Positions 8,689 to 16,597 of a DNA stretch of 64,000 nucleotides are shown here, piece after piece. The DNA comes from Brevibacterium siliguriense (GTDB taxonomy: Bacteria; Actinomycetota; Actinomycetes; Actinomycetales; Brevibacteriaceae). The position numbers were made by a program, and so were the translations under genes. Where the stretch lies: assembly GCF_900105315.1 (NCBI RefSeq), contig NZ_LT629766.1:2604001-2668000 (forward strand). Direction: 5' to 3'. Below the pieces are notes generated by a model, which worked only from the letters and a program-made list of their open reading frames with translations, had not been told where the DNA came from and ran no database searches. Numbering within the stretch: position 1 is the stretch's first letter; every line of letters starts with the position of its first letter.

Positions 8689-10092
8689 TCACGGCGATGC
8701 GACCTCGCGGACCTCCGCCACTAGCCATCGTCCTTCGACCCTCTGCAGTTCGAACTCGACCGTGTGTGCGGCGAACTCCTGCAGAGCACCACCGCTGCCC
8801 GCACTCGAATGCATGAGCGCCGAGGCGACCACCCCGTCATCGTCGATCGCGACGATCTCCACGTCCTCGACACCGATCGAATAGTCGGAGTCTGCAAAGG
8901 CTGCAGGATCGGTGAGCTCATCCGCTGCAGCGGCAGCCGACTCGGGTACTGTGAGCGCCTGCAGAGCCGCCGCATCACCGTCGCCGAGTGCCTTCGCCCG
9001 AGATCGGCACAGTTCCTCGAGGATTCCGGTGACTTCCTCCACACTCAGATCCTGCGTCGGTTCCGGCGACGAGTCCGCGTCCTGGGCGGCGGAAGCTCCC
9101 TCGCCCCTCACGCCTGCATAATTCGACAACGAAGCCCAGACGATGATTCCGCCGAGCAGGGTCAGACTCACTGCGACGCCGATCAGCAACGTGCTGCGCC
9201 CGAACATTCGCCGCAGCTCGCTACCCCTGAGCCGCGTCCACAGAGAATTTCCGGTGTTCAGCAGGCGTCTTCGTCCATCCGGCTGCCTCCGTCCCCGTCT
9301 GTAGCGTCTGGAGTTCCTTGCCCCGGCACGCAGCGGAGACACCCCTCCGCTGTGCAGAGACGGGGCCGGCGAACCGGGCGTCGAACCGACGGCCTCCGTC
9401 GTTTCCCGGCTCGGTCTGAGCCCGGATGCCACGCGCAGGCGTGCGGTGAGGGCCGCCTCCGGCGCGGTTGCGCTCTCTGCCGGCACAAGCGGCAGCGCAG
9501 CGGGACGATCGAGGGTACGCAGGGAATCGGCCGCCTCGGCGAGGACGCTGTTCAACCCGATATCGGAAGCTGTGTCATCGAGGAGGTCGTTGACGAGTGA
9601 TCGCAGCGCCGCTGATGATTCCGTCAGTGCGAGATCGACGGGAAGCAGCACCTCGGCCCACGGCCGCCCGTATACGGCGTGATAGATCATCTCCCCCACT
9701 GCCCGGCGCGGCGTCGTCGCCATGGACGCCGATACGCCGGGTATGGTGACCGGGCGCCCGTCAGCGTCGAGGGCGAACGCGGACAGAGTGAGCCGATCCT
9801 CCGGTCGCGTGCACGTCTGCAGCGCTTCGATGATGCCGAGGAACAGGGTGCACAGCTCGGCCTCGGTCAGCCCCTGATAGGCGCGGACGACGTCGAGGAC
9901 GAGCCCTCCGGGCGAGGCTGGGACCACGAGCAGGGAACGCACACCGTTGGGAAGGGCCACCTCGGCGAGAGCGAGCACGCGGGGATCATCGACGTCGAAA
10001 TCGTTATGGACGACGCCCCACGCACCGCGCCCGTCGGTATCGACGATGCGGTGGATATCGTCGGCGATCGTTGTCTGAAACTCCCATGTCAT
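8689..10092 (-). CDS. Unrecognised membrane protein, pseudokinase-like N-terminus
   Basis: 467 residues with no firm family. Residues about 60-180 loosely resemble the C-lobe of a protein kinase (LTLSAFALDADGRPVTI where a catalytic loop would lie, then GEMIYHAVYGRPW), but no HRD, DFG or ATP-binding lysine is seen, so it would be a pseudokinase at most. A basic stretch (about 260-295, with RRYRRGRRQPDGRRRL) precedes one membrane segment (TLLIGVAVSLTLLGGIIVWA, about 300-320). A roughly 145-residue acidic domain that should lie outside the cell follows; its C-terminal half has a possible NTF2-like pattern. It sits between the E2 gene and lipB, on the opposite strand to both. Function unknown. 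Confidence 0.75.
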   Translation of the reverse strand: MTWEFQTTIADDIHRIVDTDGRGAWGVVHNDFDVDDPRVLALAEVALPNGVRSLLVVPASPGGLVLDVVRAYQGLTEAELCTLFLGIIEALQTCTRPEDRLTLSAFALDADGRPVTIPGVSASMATTPRRAVGEMIYHAVYGRPWAEVLLPVDLALTESSAALRSLVNDLLDDTASDIGLNSVLAEAADSLRTLDRPAALPLVPAESATAPEAALTARLRVASGLRPSRETTEAVGSTPGSPAPSLHSGGVSPLRAGARNSRRYRRGRRQPDGRRRLLNTGNSLWTRLRGSELRRMFGRSTLLIGVAVSLTLLGGIIVWASLSNYAGVRGEGASAAQDADSSPEPTQDLSVEEVTGILEELCRSRAKALGDGDAAALQALTVPESAAAAADELTDPAAFADSDYSIGVEDVEIVAIDDDGVVASALMHSSAGSGGALQEFAAHTVEFELQRVEGRWLVAEVREVASP

Positions 10093-10250
10093 CGTTCGTC
10101 ATCTCCACTGATGCGATTTGATAATGTTTGATGTGGTTCAATGATCTTCGCTGACGTGGTTGTGTGTCAAGGGCCACAGCCTCGGTGGCGGACGACAGAT
10201 GTGATTGGAAACAAATTGAACACTGGGGGCAAGAGTCATAGTGTGGAGCC

Positions 10251-10889
10251 ATGCCCCTGGCCACAGAAACCCTCGGGTTCGCCCCGGTCCTCTCGGACTA
10301 TCGGCAGACTTGGGAAATGCAGAAGAGATACCACGAAGAAGTGCTCGCAGGTCATCGTCGATCGACGATCCTGCTCCTCGAGCATTCACCGGTCTATACG
10401 GCCGGGAAGCGCACCGAGGACTTTGAGCGGCCGACTGACGGCACCGATGTCATCGACGTCGACCGCGGCGGAAAAATCACCTGGCACGGTCCAGGACAAT
10501 TGGTCGCGTACTGCATCTACAAGCTCAATGACCCCAAAGAGGTCCGGCTCTTCGTGTCCCAGCTCGAGGACGCGATGATCAAGCTGCTTTCCGAACTAGA
10601 TATCCAAGCGACCACTATCGAGGGCCGTGCCGGCGTCTGGCTGCGAGACGATGGTCTCCGTCGCGACCGCAAGATCGGCGCCATCGGCATCCGCATCCAC
10701 GAAGGCGTGACGATGCACGGACTGGCGCTGAACTGCAGCAACGACCTCGGTGCCTATGAGTCCATCATCCCGTGTGGGATCACCGACGCCGACACCACGA
10801 CCATCAGTGCCGAACTCGGTCGCACCGTCACTCCTGAGGATGTGGCCGAACGACTCGACGAAATCCTGCACGAGACCATCACCGCATAG
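10251..10889 (+). CDS. lipB: Octanoyltransferase
   Basis: A 212-residue LipB that moves octanoyl groups from acyl-ACP to lipoyl-domain lysines. [13 protein letters not shown] is the family signature. The catalytic cysteine is C175 (IPCGI) and the partner lysine is K141 (RKIGAIG). The stop is 11 nt before lipA, so the two are cotranscribed. Substrate lipoyl domains are encoded just upstream in the E2 gene, and the octanoyl donor ACP is encoded at 45.9 kb. Confidence 0.97.
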   Translation: MPLATETLGFAPVLSDYRQTWEMQKRYHEEVLAGHRRSTILLLEHSPVYTAGKRTEDFERPTDGTDVIDVDRGGKITWHGPGQLVAYCIYKLNDPKEVRLFVSQLEDAMIKLLSELDIQATTIEGRAGVWLRDDGLRRDRKIGAIGIRIHEGVTMHGLALNCSNDLGAYESIIPCGITDADTTTISAELGRTVTPEDVAERLDEILHETITA

Positions 10890-10899
10890 GAGAACTCAG

Positions 10900-11952
10900 A
10901 TGACGATCGCCCCAGAGGGCCGCCGCATGCTCCGCGTCGAGGCCCGCAACTCCGAGACTCCCATCGAAGACAAGCCGGCCTGGATCAAGGCAAAAGCCCA
11001 TATCGGTCCCGAGTACACCGCGCTGAAGTCACTCGTGCGCAAGCAGGAGCTGCACACGGTGTGCGAAGAGGCCGGCTGCCCTAACATCTTCGAATGCTGG
11101 GAGGATCGCGAAGCGACTTTCCTCATCGGCGGCGAACAGTGCACCCGGCGCTGCGACTTCTGCCAGATCGACACCGGCCGACCGGCCGAATTCGATGCCG
11201 ACGAGCCGCGCCGTGTGGCCGCCTCGGTGGCGGAGATGGGCCTGCGCTACTCGACGATCACGGGTGTGGCCCGTGATGACCTCGAGGACGGTGGCGCGTG
11301 GCTCTATGCCGAGACCGTGCGCCAGATCCACGACCTCTCCTATGTCGACGGACGCGGCACCGGCGTCGAGCTGCTCATCCCCGATTTCAATGCCAAGCCG
11401 GATCAGCTCGCCGAGGTGTTCTCCTCCCGCCCCGAAGTGCTCGCGCACAATGTCGAGACGGTTCCGCGCATCTTCAAGCGGATCCGTCCCGCGTTCCGCT
11501 ACGAACGGTCGCTGTCGGTGATCACCCAGGCCCGCGAAGCCGGTCTGGTGACGAAGTCGAACCTCATCCTCGGAATGGGCGAGACGAACGACGAGATCAT
11601 CTCCGCTCTGCAGGACCTGCACGATGCCGGCTGCGATCTCATCACGATCACGCAGTACCTGCGCCCCTCGCCCCGCCACCACCCCGTCACCCGGTGGGTG
11701 AAGCCAGCAGACTTCGTGATGCTGCGCGATGCGGCTGAGGAGATCGGCTTCCTCGGTGTCATGTCGGGCCCGCTCGTGCGCTCGTCATACCGAGCCGGAC
11801 GCCTGTGGGCCACCGCCATGCGCCGCCGCGGCGAGGAGATTCCTTCGCATCTGGCGCACCTGGACAAGCACACGCCGGCCAAACAGGAGGCGCAGGCCGT
11901 TGTGGATACCTTCGGCCCCGGCGAAGAGGTAGACTTGACTGCTGAGCAATGA
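10900..11952 (+). CDS. lipA: Lipoyl synthase (radical SAM)
   Basis: A 350-residue enzyme inserting two sulfurs into protein-bound octanoyl groups. Both 4Fe-4S sites are visible: the auxiliary cluster C55, C60 and C66 ([12 protein letters not shown]) and the radical SAM cluster C81, C85 and C88 (CTRRCDFC). The start is the ATG at 10900, preceded by TAGGAG; an in-frame ATG 150 nt upstream lies inside lipB and is not family-like. It completes the lipBA pair for de novo lipoate assembly. Confidence 0.97.
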   Translation: MTIAPEGRRMLRVEARNSETPIEDKPAWIKAKAHIGPEYTALKSLVRKQELHTVCEEAGCPNIFECWEDREATFLIGGEQCTRRCDFCQIDTGRPAEFDADEPRRVAASVAEMGLRYSTITGVARDDLEDGGAWLYAETVRQIHDLSYVDGRGTGVELLIPDFNAKPDQLAEVFSSRPEVLAHNVETVPRIFKRIRPAFRYERSLSVITQAREAGLVTKSNLILGMGETNDEIISALQDLHDAGCDLITITQYLRPSPRHHPVTRWVKPADFVMLRDAAEEIGFLGVMSGPLVRSSYRAGRLWATAMRRRGEEIPSHLAHLDKHTPAKQEAQAVVDTFGPGEEVDLTAEQ

Positions 11953-12015
11953 GCGTCGGTCTCCCCCTGATTTCGGGATGCGACGCCGCAACGCCCCTCA
12001 AGAGCAAGTGAGAGA

Positions 12016-12747
12016 ATGAGCGAAGAACCGCGTAAGGGACTCTTCCGGCGCAAGCCCAAAGATCCGAACAAGAAGCCCGGCCGTCTGGCGCAGATGCGTC
12101 AGGTCTATGAGCTGTCGGCCAAACACAATAAGGCGACCCCGTGGCTGCTGGCCGCAGCGGTGCTGGGTTGCACGATCATCGGCCTCGGTGCCGGCTTTGT
12201 GTTCGGTGGGATCATCTTCACGACCATCCTCGGCTTCATGGTCGGTCTGCTGCTGGGCATGTTCATGCTCGGGCGCTTCGCCGAGACCGCCGCCTTCGCT
12301 CAGATGGACGGACAGCCCGGAGCTTTCGGCGCCGTCCTCAACACCGCCCGGCGCGGATACCTCATGGACGAGAAGCCCATCGCCGTCGACCCGAAGAGCC
12401 GCGACCTCGTGTTCCGCTCGACCGGTCGCGCCGGTGTCGTCCTGCTGAGCGAAGGACCGAAGGGCCGCAGTGCGAAGTTGTTGGCCAAGGAGAAGAAGCG
12501 TCACGAGCGCATCCTCCCCAACGTTCCGATCCACACCTTCCAGGGTGGCAAGGAAGAGGGCCAGCTGACGATGAAGCAGGTCGTTCCGGCCGTGCAGAAG
12601 CTGCCGCGTAAACTCAACCGCGCCGAGGTCCTGGCCGTGCGCAATCGTCTTGCTGCTCTGGGCACTCAGGGTTCGCGCCCGCCGATTCCGAAGGGAATCG
12701 ACCCGAACAAGGCTCGCCCCAACCACAAGGCCATGCGCGGACGCTGA
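12016..12747 (+). CDS. DUF4191 membrane protein
   Basis: A 243-residue actinobacterial protein of unknown function, commonly found right after lipA. A basic N-terminus with RRKPKDPNKKPGR precedes two adjacent hydrophobic stretches (WLLAAAVLGCTIIGLGAGFVFG and IIFTTILGFMVGLLLGMFML) and a long charged C-terminal domain (about 95-243). It lies 63 nt after lipA, probably in the same transcript, which ends at the hairpin at 12768. Conserved linkage to lipoate synthesis is suggestive, but no function is shown. Confidence 0.88.
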   Translation: MSEEPRKGLFRRKPKDPNKKPGRLAQMRQVYELSAKHNKATPWLLAAAVLGCTIIGLGAGFVFGGIIFTTILGFMVGLLLGMFMLGRFAETAAFAQMDGQPGAFGAVLNTARRGYLMDEKPIAVDPKSRDLVFRSTGRAGVVLLSEGPKGRSAKLLAKEKKRHERILPNVPIHTFQGGKEEGQLTMKQVVPAVQKLPRKLNRAEVLAVRNRLAALGTQGSRPPIPKGIDPNKARPNHKAMRGR

Positions 12748-12767
12748 TCCGCAGATTCCCAGCGAAC

Positions 12768-12810
12768 GTGGAAACGGCGCCGACTCACTCCGAGTCGGCG
12801 CCGTTTCCAC
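12768..12810 (+). terminator. Perfect 19-bp terminator hairpin
   Basis: A 19-nt arm, GTGGAAACGGCGCCGACTC, is followed by a 5-nt loop and its exact reverse complement, then TTCTCC. It sits 20 nt after the DUF4191 stop and should end the lipB-lipA-DUF4191 transcript. Confidence 0.88.
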
Positions 12811-12829
12811 TTCTCCCCCACCCCAATTG

Positions 12830-12885
12830 CTACCTGAGGGCGGCCCAGCAACCTCGCGCGAGGTTGCTGGGCCGCCCTCAGGTAG
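12830..12885. repeat. 56-bp perfect palindrome, repeat copy 1
   Basis: Two 28-nt arms are exact reverse complements with no spacer; the outer end reads CTACCTGAGGGCGGCCCAGC and the centre ACCTCGCGCGAGGT. A second copy is at 22659-22714. Flanks are also shared: AATTG before and TAAG after, then GGGTCAG, in which TCA is the stop codon of the minus-strand RDD gene. It lies between convergent genes, beside a separate conventional terminator, so termination alone does not explain it. Confidence 0.9.
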
Positions 12886-12895
12886 TAAGGGAGGG

Positions 12896-13336
12896 TCAGC
12901 GGCGGAGGATGACTGTACCGGCCGCGAGGTCGTGGACGCCGCGGTTGTCGCGGTTGAAAATGAGTGCGGGAATGACGAGCACGACGAGGACTGCGCGGAT
13001 GAGCGACTTCAGCAGTCCCGGCACGTGCCCGTCGAGACGGCGGACCTCGATGCCGAATATGCGATGTCCCACCGAGTAGCCGAGGGTGCCCACGAGCACG
13101 AAATTCTCGAGAGCGAAGATGGCAGGAGCGAGGATCGGATTCGCCGGATCAATGAGATTGGCGATCGCCAGACACATCAGCCAGTCGATGAGCAGAGCGA
13201 GGATGCGCTTCCACGCCGGGGCCAGAGAATGCGAGCCGTTGACAGGCAGACCCAGCCGCTTTCCGGGCCAGTCGTCGTCTTCCCTGTCGAACCGGGGTCC
13301 TTCGAGCCAGGAACCAAGGTCGTCACGATTGATCAC
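12896..13336 (-). CDS. RDD family membrane protein
   Basis: A 146-residue integral membrane protein. The RDD core begins WKRILALLIDWLMCLAIANLI, with a second hydrophobic region (ILAPAIFALENFVLVGTLGYSVGH) followed by RIFGIEVRRLDG, and a third (LIRAVLVVLVIPALIF). It ends with the family-like RGVHDLAAGTVILR. The role of RDD proteins in actinobacteria is not established. It is divergent from glnA and convergent with the DUF4191 gene; its stop codon is 10 nt from the palindrome. Confidence 0.88.
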   Translation of the reverse strand: MINRDDLGSWLEGPRFDREDDDWPGKRLGLPVNGSHSLAPAWKRILALLIDWLMCLAIANLIDPANPILAPAIFALENFVLVGTLGYSVGHRIFGIEVRRLDGHVPGLLKSLIRAVLVVLVIPALIFNRDNRGVHDLAAGTVILRR

Positions 13337-13375
13337 TCCCCCAGCCTACGGAATCAGGGCTGAGTGGATCCTCAG

Positions 13376-13391
13376 GAAACATGCCCGAAAC
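13376..13391 (+). promoter_or_regulatory. Two GAAAC half-sites spaced 6 nt upstream of glnA
   Basis: GAAAC-N6-GAAAC lies about 90 nt before the glnA start. GlnR boxes in other actinobacteria alternate GTNAC-like and GAAAC-like half-sites at this 6-nt spacing, so this could be a degenerate nitrogen-control site. Only the spacing and half-site are seen; no regulator gene is in the window. Confidence 0.3.
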
Positions 13392-13479
13392 ATGGGCGAC
13401 ATCACTACTTCATTCTTCGGCGACTAAGATTGACCGTGGTCAGGACAAACGGCCACCGTACTCGAACTAGGAGACCTAA

Positions 13480-14904
13480 GTGTTCTCGTCTGCTGAAGAA
13501 CTCGTCAACTTCATCTCGGACAACGACGTCAAATTCGTCGATGTCCGGTTCTGCGACCTGCCCGGTGTGGTCCAGCACTTCAACCTCCCCGCCGCCTCAT
13601 ACGGCACCGAGGAGATCACCGAAGGTCTGCTATTCGACGGGTCCTCCATCACGGGCTTCCAGGGCATCCACGAATCCGATATGAAGCTGCTGGCCGACGT
13701 CACCTCCGCATACATTGACCCGTACCGTGAAGCGAAGACACTGGTCATCACCCATTCGATCGTCGACCCGTTCACCGACGAACCCTACTCGCGCGATCCC
13801 CGCCAGGTCGCAGCCAAGGCCGAGGCCTACCTCGAATCCACCGGCATCGCCGACACCGTCTTCTTCGGCGCCGAGGCTGAGTTCTACCTCTTCGACTCCA
13901 TCCGCTACGAGAACACCCCCGGCAGCAGCTTCTACAAGATCGGTTCGCAGGAAGCCGCTTGGGACACGGGCACGGATGAGCCCGGCGGAAACCAGGGCTA
14001 CAAGACCCCCTTCAAGGGCGGCTACTTCCCGGTCTCACCTCAGGATCAGTACGCCGACATCCGCGACCAGATGTCTCTGACACTCGAGCAGATCGGCTTC
14101 GAGATGGAGCGGGCGCACCATGAGGTCGGCACCGCCGGTCAGCAGGAGATCAACTACAAGTTCAAGACTCTCCAGCACGCCGGTGATCAGCTCCTCGACT
14201 TCAAGTACGTGATCAAGAACACCGCGTTCGAGCTCGGCAAGTCCGCGACTTTCATGCCCAAACCGCTCTTCGACGACAACGGCTCGGGCATGCACTGCCA
14301 CCAGTCGCTGTGGAAGAACGGCGAACCCCTGTTCTACGACGAGAACGGCTACGGCGGACTCTCCGACCTAGCCCGCTGGTACATCGGCGGCCTCATCGAA
14401 CACGCCGGTGCGGTGCTCGCGTTCACGAACCCGACGATCAACTCCTACCGCCGGCTCGTGCCCGGATACGAGGCCCCGGTCAACCTCGTATACTCCGCCC
14501 GCAACCGTTCGGCCGCGATCCGCATTCCTGTGACCGGTGCGTCGCCGAAGGCCAAGCGCCTGGAGTTCCGTGTGCCGGACCCCTCGTCGAACCCCTACCT
14601 CGCATTCTCGGCCCAGCTCATGGCCGGACTCGATGGCATCCGCAACCGCATCGAGCCTCCGGAGCCCATCGACAAGGACCTCTACGAGCTCCCGCCCGAG
14701 GAGGCCAAGGACATCAAGCTCGTCCCCGGCACCCTCGACGAGGCGCTCAACGAGCTCGAGAAGGACCACGACTTCCTCACCGCCGGTGATGTGTTCACTT
14801 CCGACCTCATCGAGACGTGGATCCGCATCAAGCGCGAGAATGAAATCGATGTCGCTCGACTGCGTCCGACACCGACGGAGTTCGAGCTCTACTACGCACT
14901 CTGA
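13480..14904 (+). CDS. glnA: Glutamine synthetase type I
   Basis: A 474-residue GSI-beta enzyme making glutamine from glutamate, ammonia and ATP. It contains the metal-binding [13 protein letters not shown], the glycine-rich [16 protein letters not shown] and the adenylylation motif LYELPPEE with target tyrosine Y402. GTG start, with TAGGAG 7 nt upstream. Its covalent regulator GlnE is encoded 1.7 kb away. A hairpin at 14965 ends the unit. Confidence 0.97.
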   Translation: MFSSAEELVNFISDNDVKFVDVRFCDLPGVVQHFNLPAASYGTEEITEGLLFDGSSITGFQGIHESDMKLLADVTSAYIDPYREAKTLVITHSIVDPFTDEPYSRDPRQVAAKAEAYLESTGIADTVFFGAEAEFYLFDSIRYENTPGSSFYKIGSQEAAWDTGTDEPGGNQGYKTPFKGGYFPVSPQDQYADIRDQMSLTLEQIGFEMERAHHEVGTAGQQEINYKFKTLQHAGDQLLDFKYVIKNTAFELGKSATFMPKPLFDDNGSGMHCHQSLWKNGEPLFYDENGYGGLSDLARWYIGGLIEHAGAVLAFTNPTINSYRRLVPGYEAPVNLVYSARNRSAAIRIPVTGASPKAKRLEFRVPDPSSNPYLAFSAQLMAGLDGIRNRIEPPEPIDKDLYELPPEEAKDIKLVPGTLDEALNELEKDHDFLTAGDVFTSDLIETWIRIKRENEIDVARLRPTPTEFELYYAL

Positions 14905-14964
14905 TCTCGGCTGGCGGCCGATCCCAGGCGAACTGAGATCCCGCAGCCGAGTGGAATAGAGTGA

Positions 14965-14993
14965 GGGCGTCACGGGTTATCCCCGTGGCGCCC
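14965..14993 (+). terminator. glnA terminator
   Basis: GGGCGTCACGGG pairs with CCCGTGGCGCCC (one G-T wobble) across 5 nt, followed by TTT, 60 nt after the glnA stop. Confidence 0.75.
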
Positions 14994-15053
14994 TTTCGGC
15001 TCTGCGGCCGCAGACACGGCCGGTCGGATCACGCACCATCGGAGGGATGGACT

Positions 15054-16520
15054 TTGACGCACTATGACCTGCTGCTCATCGGCACCGGTTCGGGAAACAT
15101 GTTCCTCGACAAGCGGTTCGCCGGCCTGAAGACCGCCATCGCCGAGGAATGGCATTTCGGCGGCACCTGCCTCAACGTCGGGTGCATCCCGACGAAGATG
15201 TTCGTCTACCCCGCCACCCTTGCCGAACAGGCCATGCAGGCCGACCGGTACAACCTGACCCCGACGCGCCCCGAGGTTGATTGGGCCGGACTCCAGGAAC
15301 GCATCTTCTCCCGCGTCGACGCAATCGAGTCCGGAGGCCGCGAGTACCGCAGCAGCGGTCGCCAGCCGAATATCACCGTCGTCCCCGAACATGTTCATTT
15401 CACCGGAGAGAAGACAGTGCGCACCGCCTCCGGTGAGGAGATCACCGCCGATCGCGTCGTCATCGCTGCCGGCGCCCACCCGTTCATCCCCAATATCGCA
15501 GGGCTCGACACCGCCCGTATCGACACCGACGACTACCCCGTGTTCACCTCGAACACTGTGATGCGGCGTGCCGATCAGCCCCGACGCCTGGTCATCATCG
15601 GCTCCGGGATCGTCGCCATGGAATTCGCCCATGTCTTCGCGGCCCTCGGCACCGAGGTGACCGTCCTGGCCCGCGGTCCCCGCCTCCTGGGCGATATCGA
15701 CGAGGAGGTCGCCGACGCGTTCACGCGGATCTTCGACTCCGCCCACACAGTCCTCCACGGAGCCCAGGCCAAGCAGATCGACATCGACGACGGCGAGGTC
15801 ACGCTGACCCTCGAATCCAGCGGACGCCTCGCCGAGGCGGACCTGCCAGTCGCGGTCACCGCAGACGGTGTGCTCGTGGCCACGGGAAGAATCCCCAACA
15901 CCGCCGAGCTCGACGTCGAGGCCGCCGGTTTAGACATCACCGACGGAAAGCGCCTGTCCGTCGACGAGTACCAACGCGTGCTCTCCTCCGGTCAGCCGGT
16001 GCCAGGTGTGTTCGCACTCGGAGACATCTCCTCACCCCACCAGCTCAAACACGTCGCCAACCACGAAGCGAAGATCGTCGGTCGCAACCTGGCCGCCGAC
16101 GTCGCGGCAGGAGACCCGGGCAGTGCTCCGACCGAGGACCTCGCTGCGGTCAACCATGATGCCGTTCCCGGCGCCGTGTTCTCCTCACCTCAGGTCGCCT
16201 ATGTCGGCATGACCGAGGCACAGGCTGCGGAGGCCGGACACGATGTGACGATCAAGGTGCAGAAGTTCTCCGATGTCGCCTACGGCTGGGCGATGGCCGA
16301 TGATCCGGGAATAGTGAAGATCATCGCCGATCGCCGCACTCGGCACATCCTCGGCGCGCATATCGTCGGACACGAAGCCTCGATGCTCATCCAACCCCTC
16401 ATCCAGGCCATGGCCTTCGGTCAGAAAGCCGACGAGGTGGCCACCGGGCAGTACTGGATCCACCCAGCCCTGCCCGAGGTGATCGAGAATGCCCTGCTCG
16501 GGCTTGAGTTCGACGACTGA
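15054..16520 (+). CDS. mtr: Mycothione reductase
   Basis: A 488-residue FAD/NADPH disulfide reductase that keeps mycothiol reduced. The N-terminus YDLLLIGTGSGN binds FAD, and the redox pair is C39/C44 in GGTCLNVGCIPTK. A second nucleotide motif is LVIIGSGIVAMEFAHVF, and HPALPEVIENALLGL at the end holds the catalytic His-Glu pair. TTG at 15054 is chosen as start because GGAGGG lies 7 nt before it and the protein then opens MTHYDLLLIGTGSGN like its homologues. Presence of this gene indicates mycothiol-based redox buffering. Confidence 0.92.
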   Translation: MTHYDLLLIGTGSGNMFLDKRFAGLKTAIAEEWHFGGTCLNVGCIPTKMFVYPATLAEQAMQADRYNLTPTRPEVDWAGLQERIFSRVDAIESGGREYRSSGRQPNITVVPEHVHFTGEKTVRTASGEEITADRVVIAAGAHPFIPNIAGLDTARIDTDDYPVFTSNTVMRRADQPRRLVIIGSGIVAMEFAHVFAALGTEVTVLARGPRLLGDIDEEVADAFTRIFDSAHTVLHGAQAKQIDIDDGEVTLTLESSGRLAEADLPVAVTADGVLVATGRIPNTAELDVEAAGLDITDGKRLSVDEYQRVLSSGQPVPGVFALGDISSPHQLKHVANHEAKIVGRNLAADVAAGDPGSAPTEDLAAVNHDAVPGAVFSSPQVAYVGMTEAQAAEAGHDVTIKVQKFSDVAYGWAMADDPGIVKIIADRRTRHILGAHIVGHEASMLIQPLIQAMAFGQKADEVATGQYWIHPALPEVIENALLGLEFDD

Positions 16521-16534
16521 TCGGTCGTCCGATC

Positions 16535-16597
16535 TCTGACTCGCGGGACACCCGTGAGGTACCCACAAAGGCGGATTTCCGCCGCCTACGAGTCAGA
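16535..16597. terminator. Nested hairpins between convergent mtr and glnE
   Basis: TCTGACTCG at 16535 pairs perfectly with CGAGTCAGA at 16589, enclosing an inner hairpin GGCGGA-TT-TCCGCC (16570-16583). The outer arm includes the last bases of glnE. The position fits a bidirectional terminator. Confidence 0.6.
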
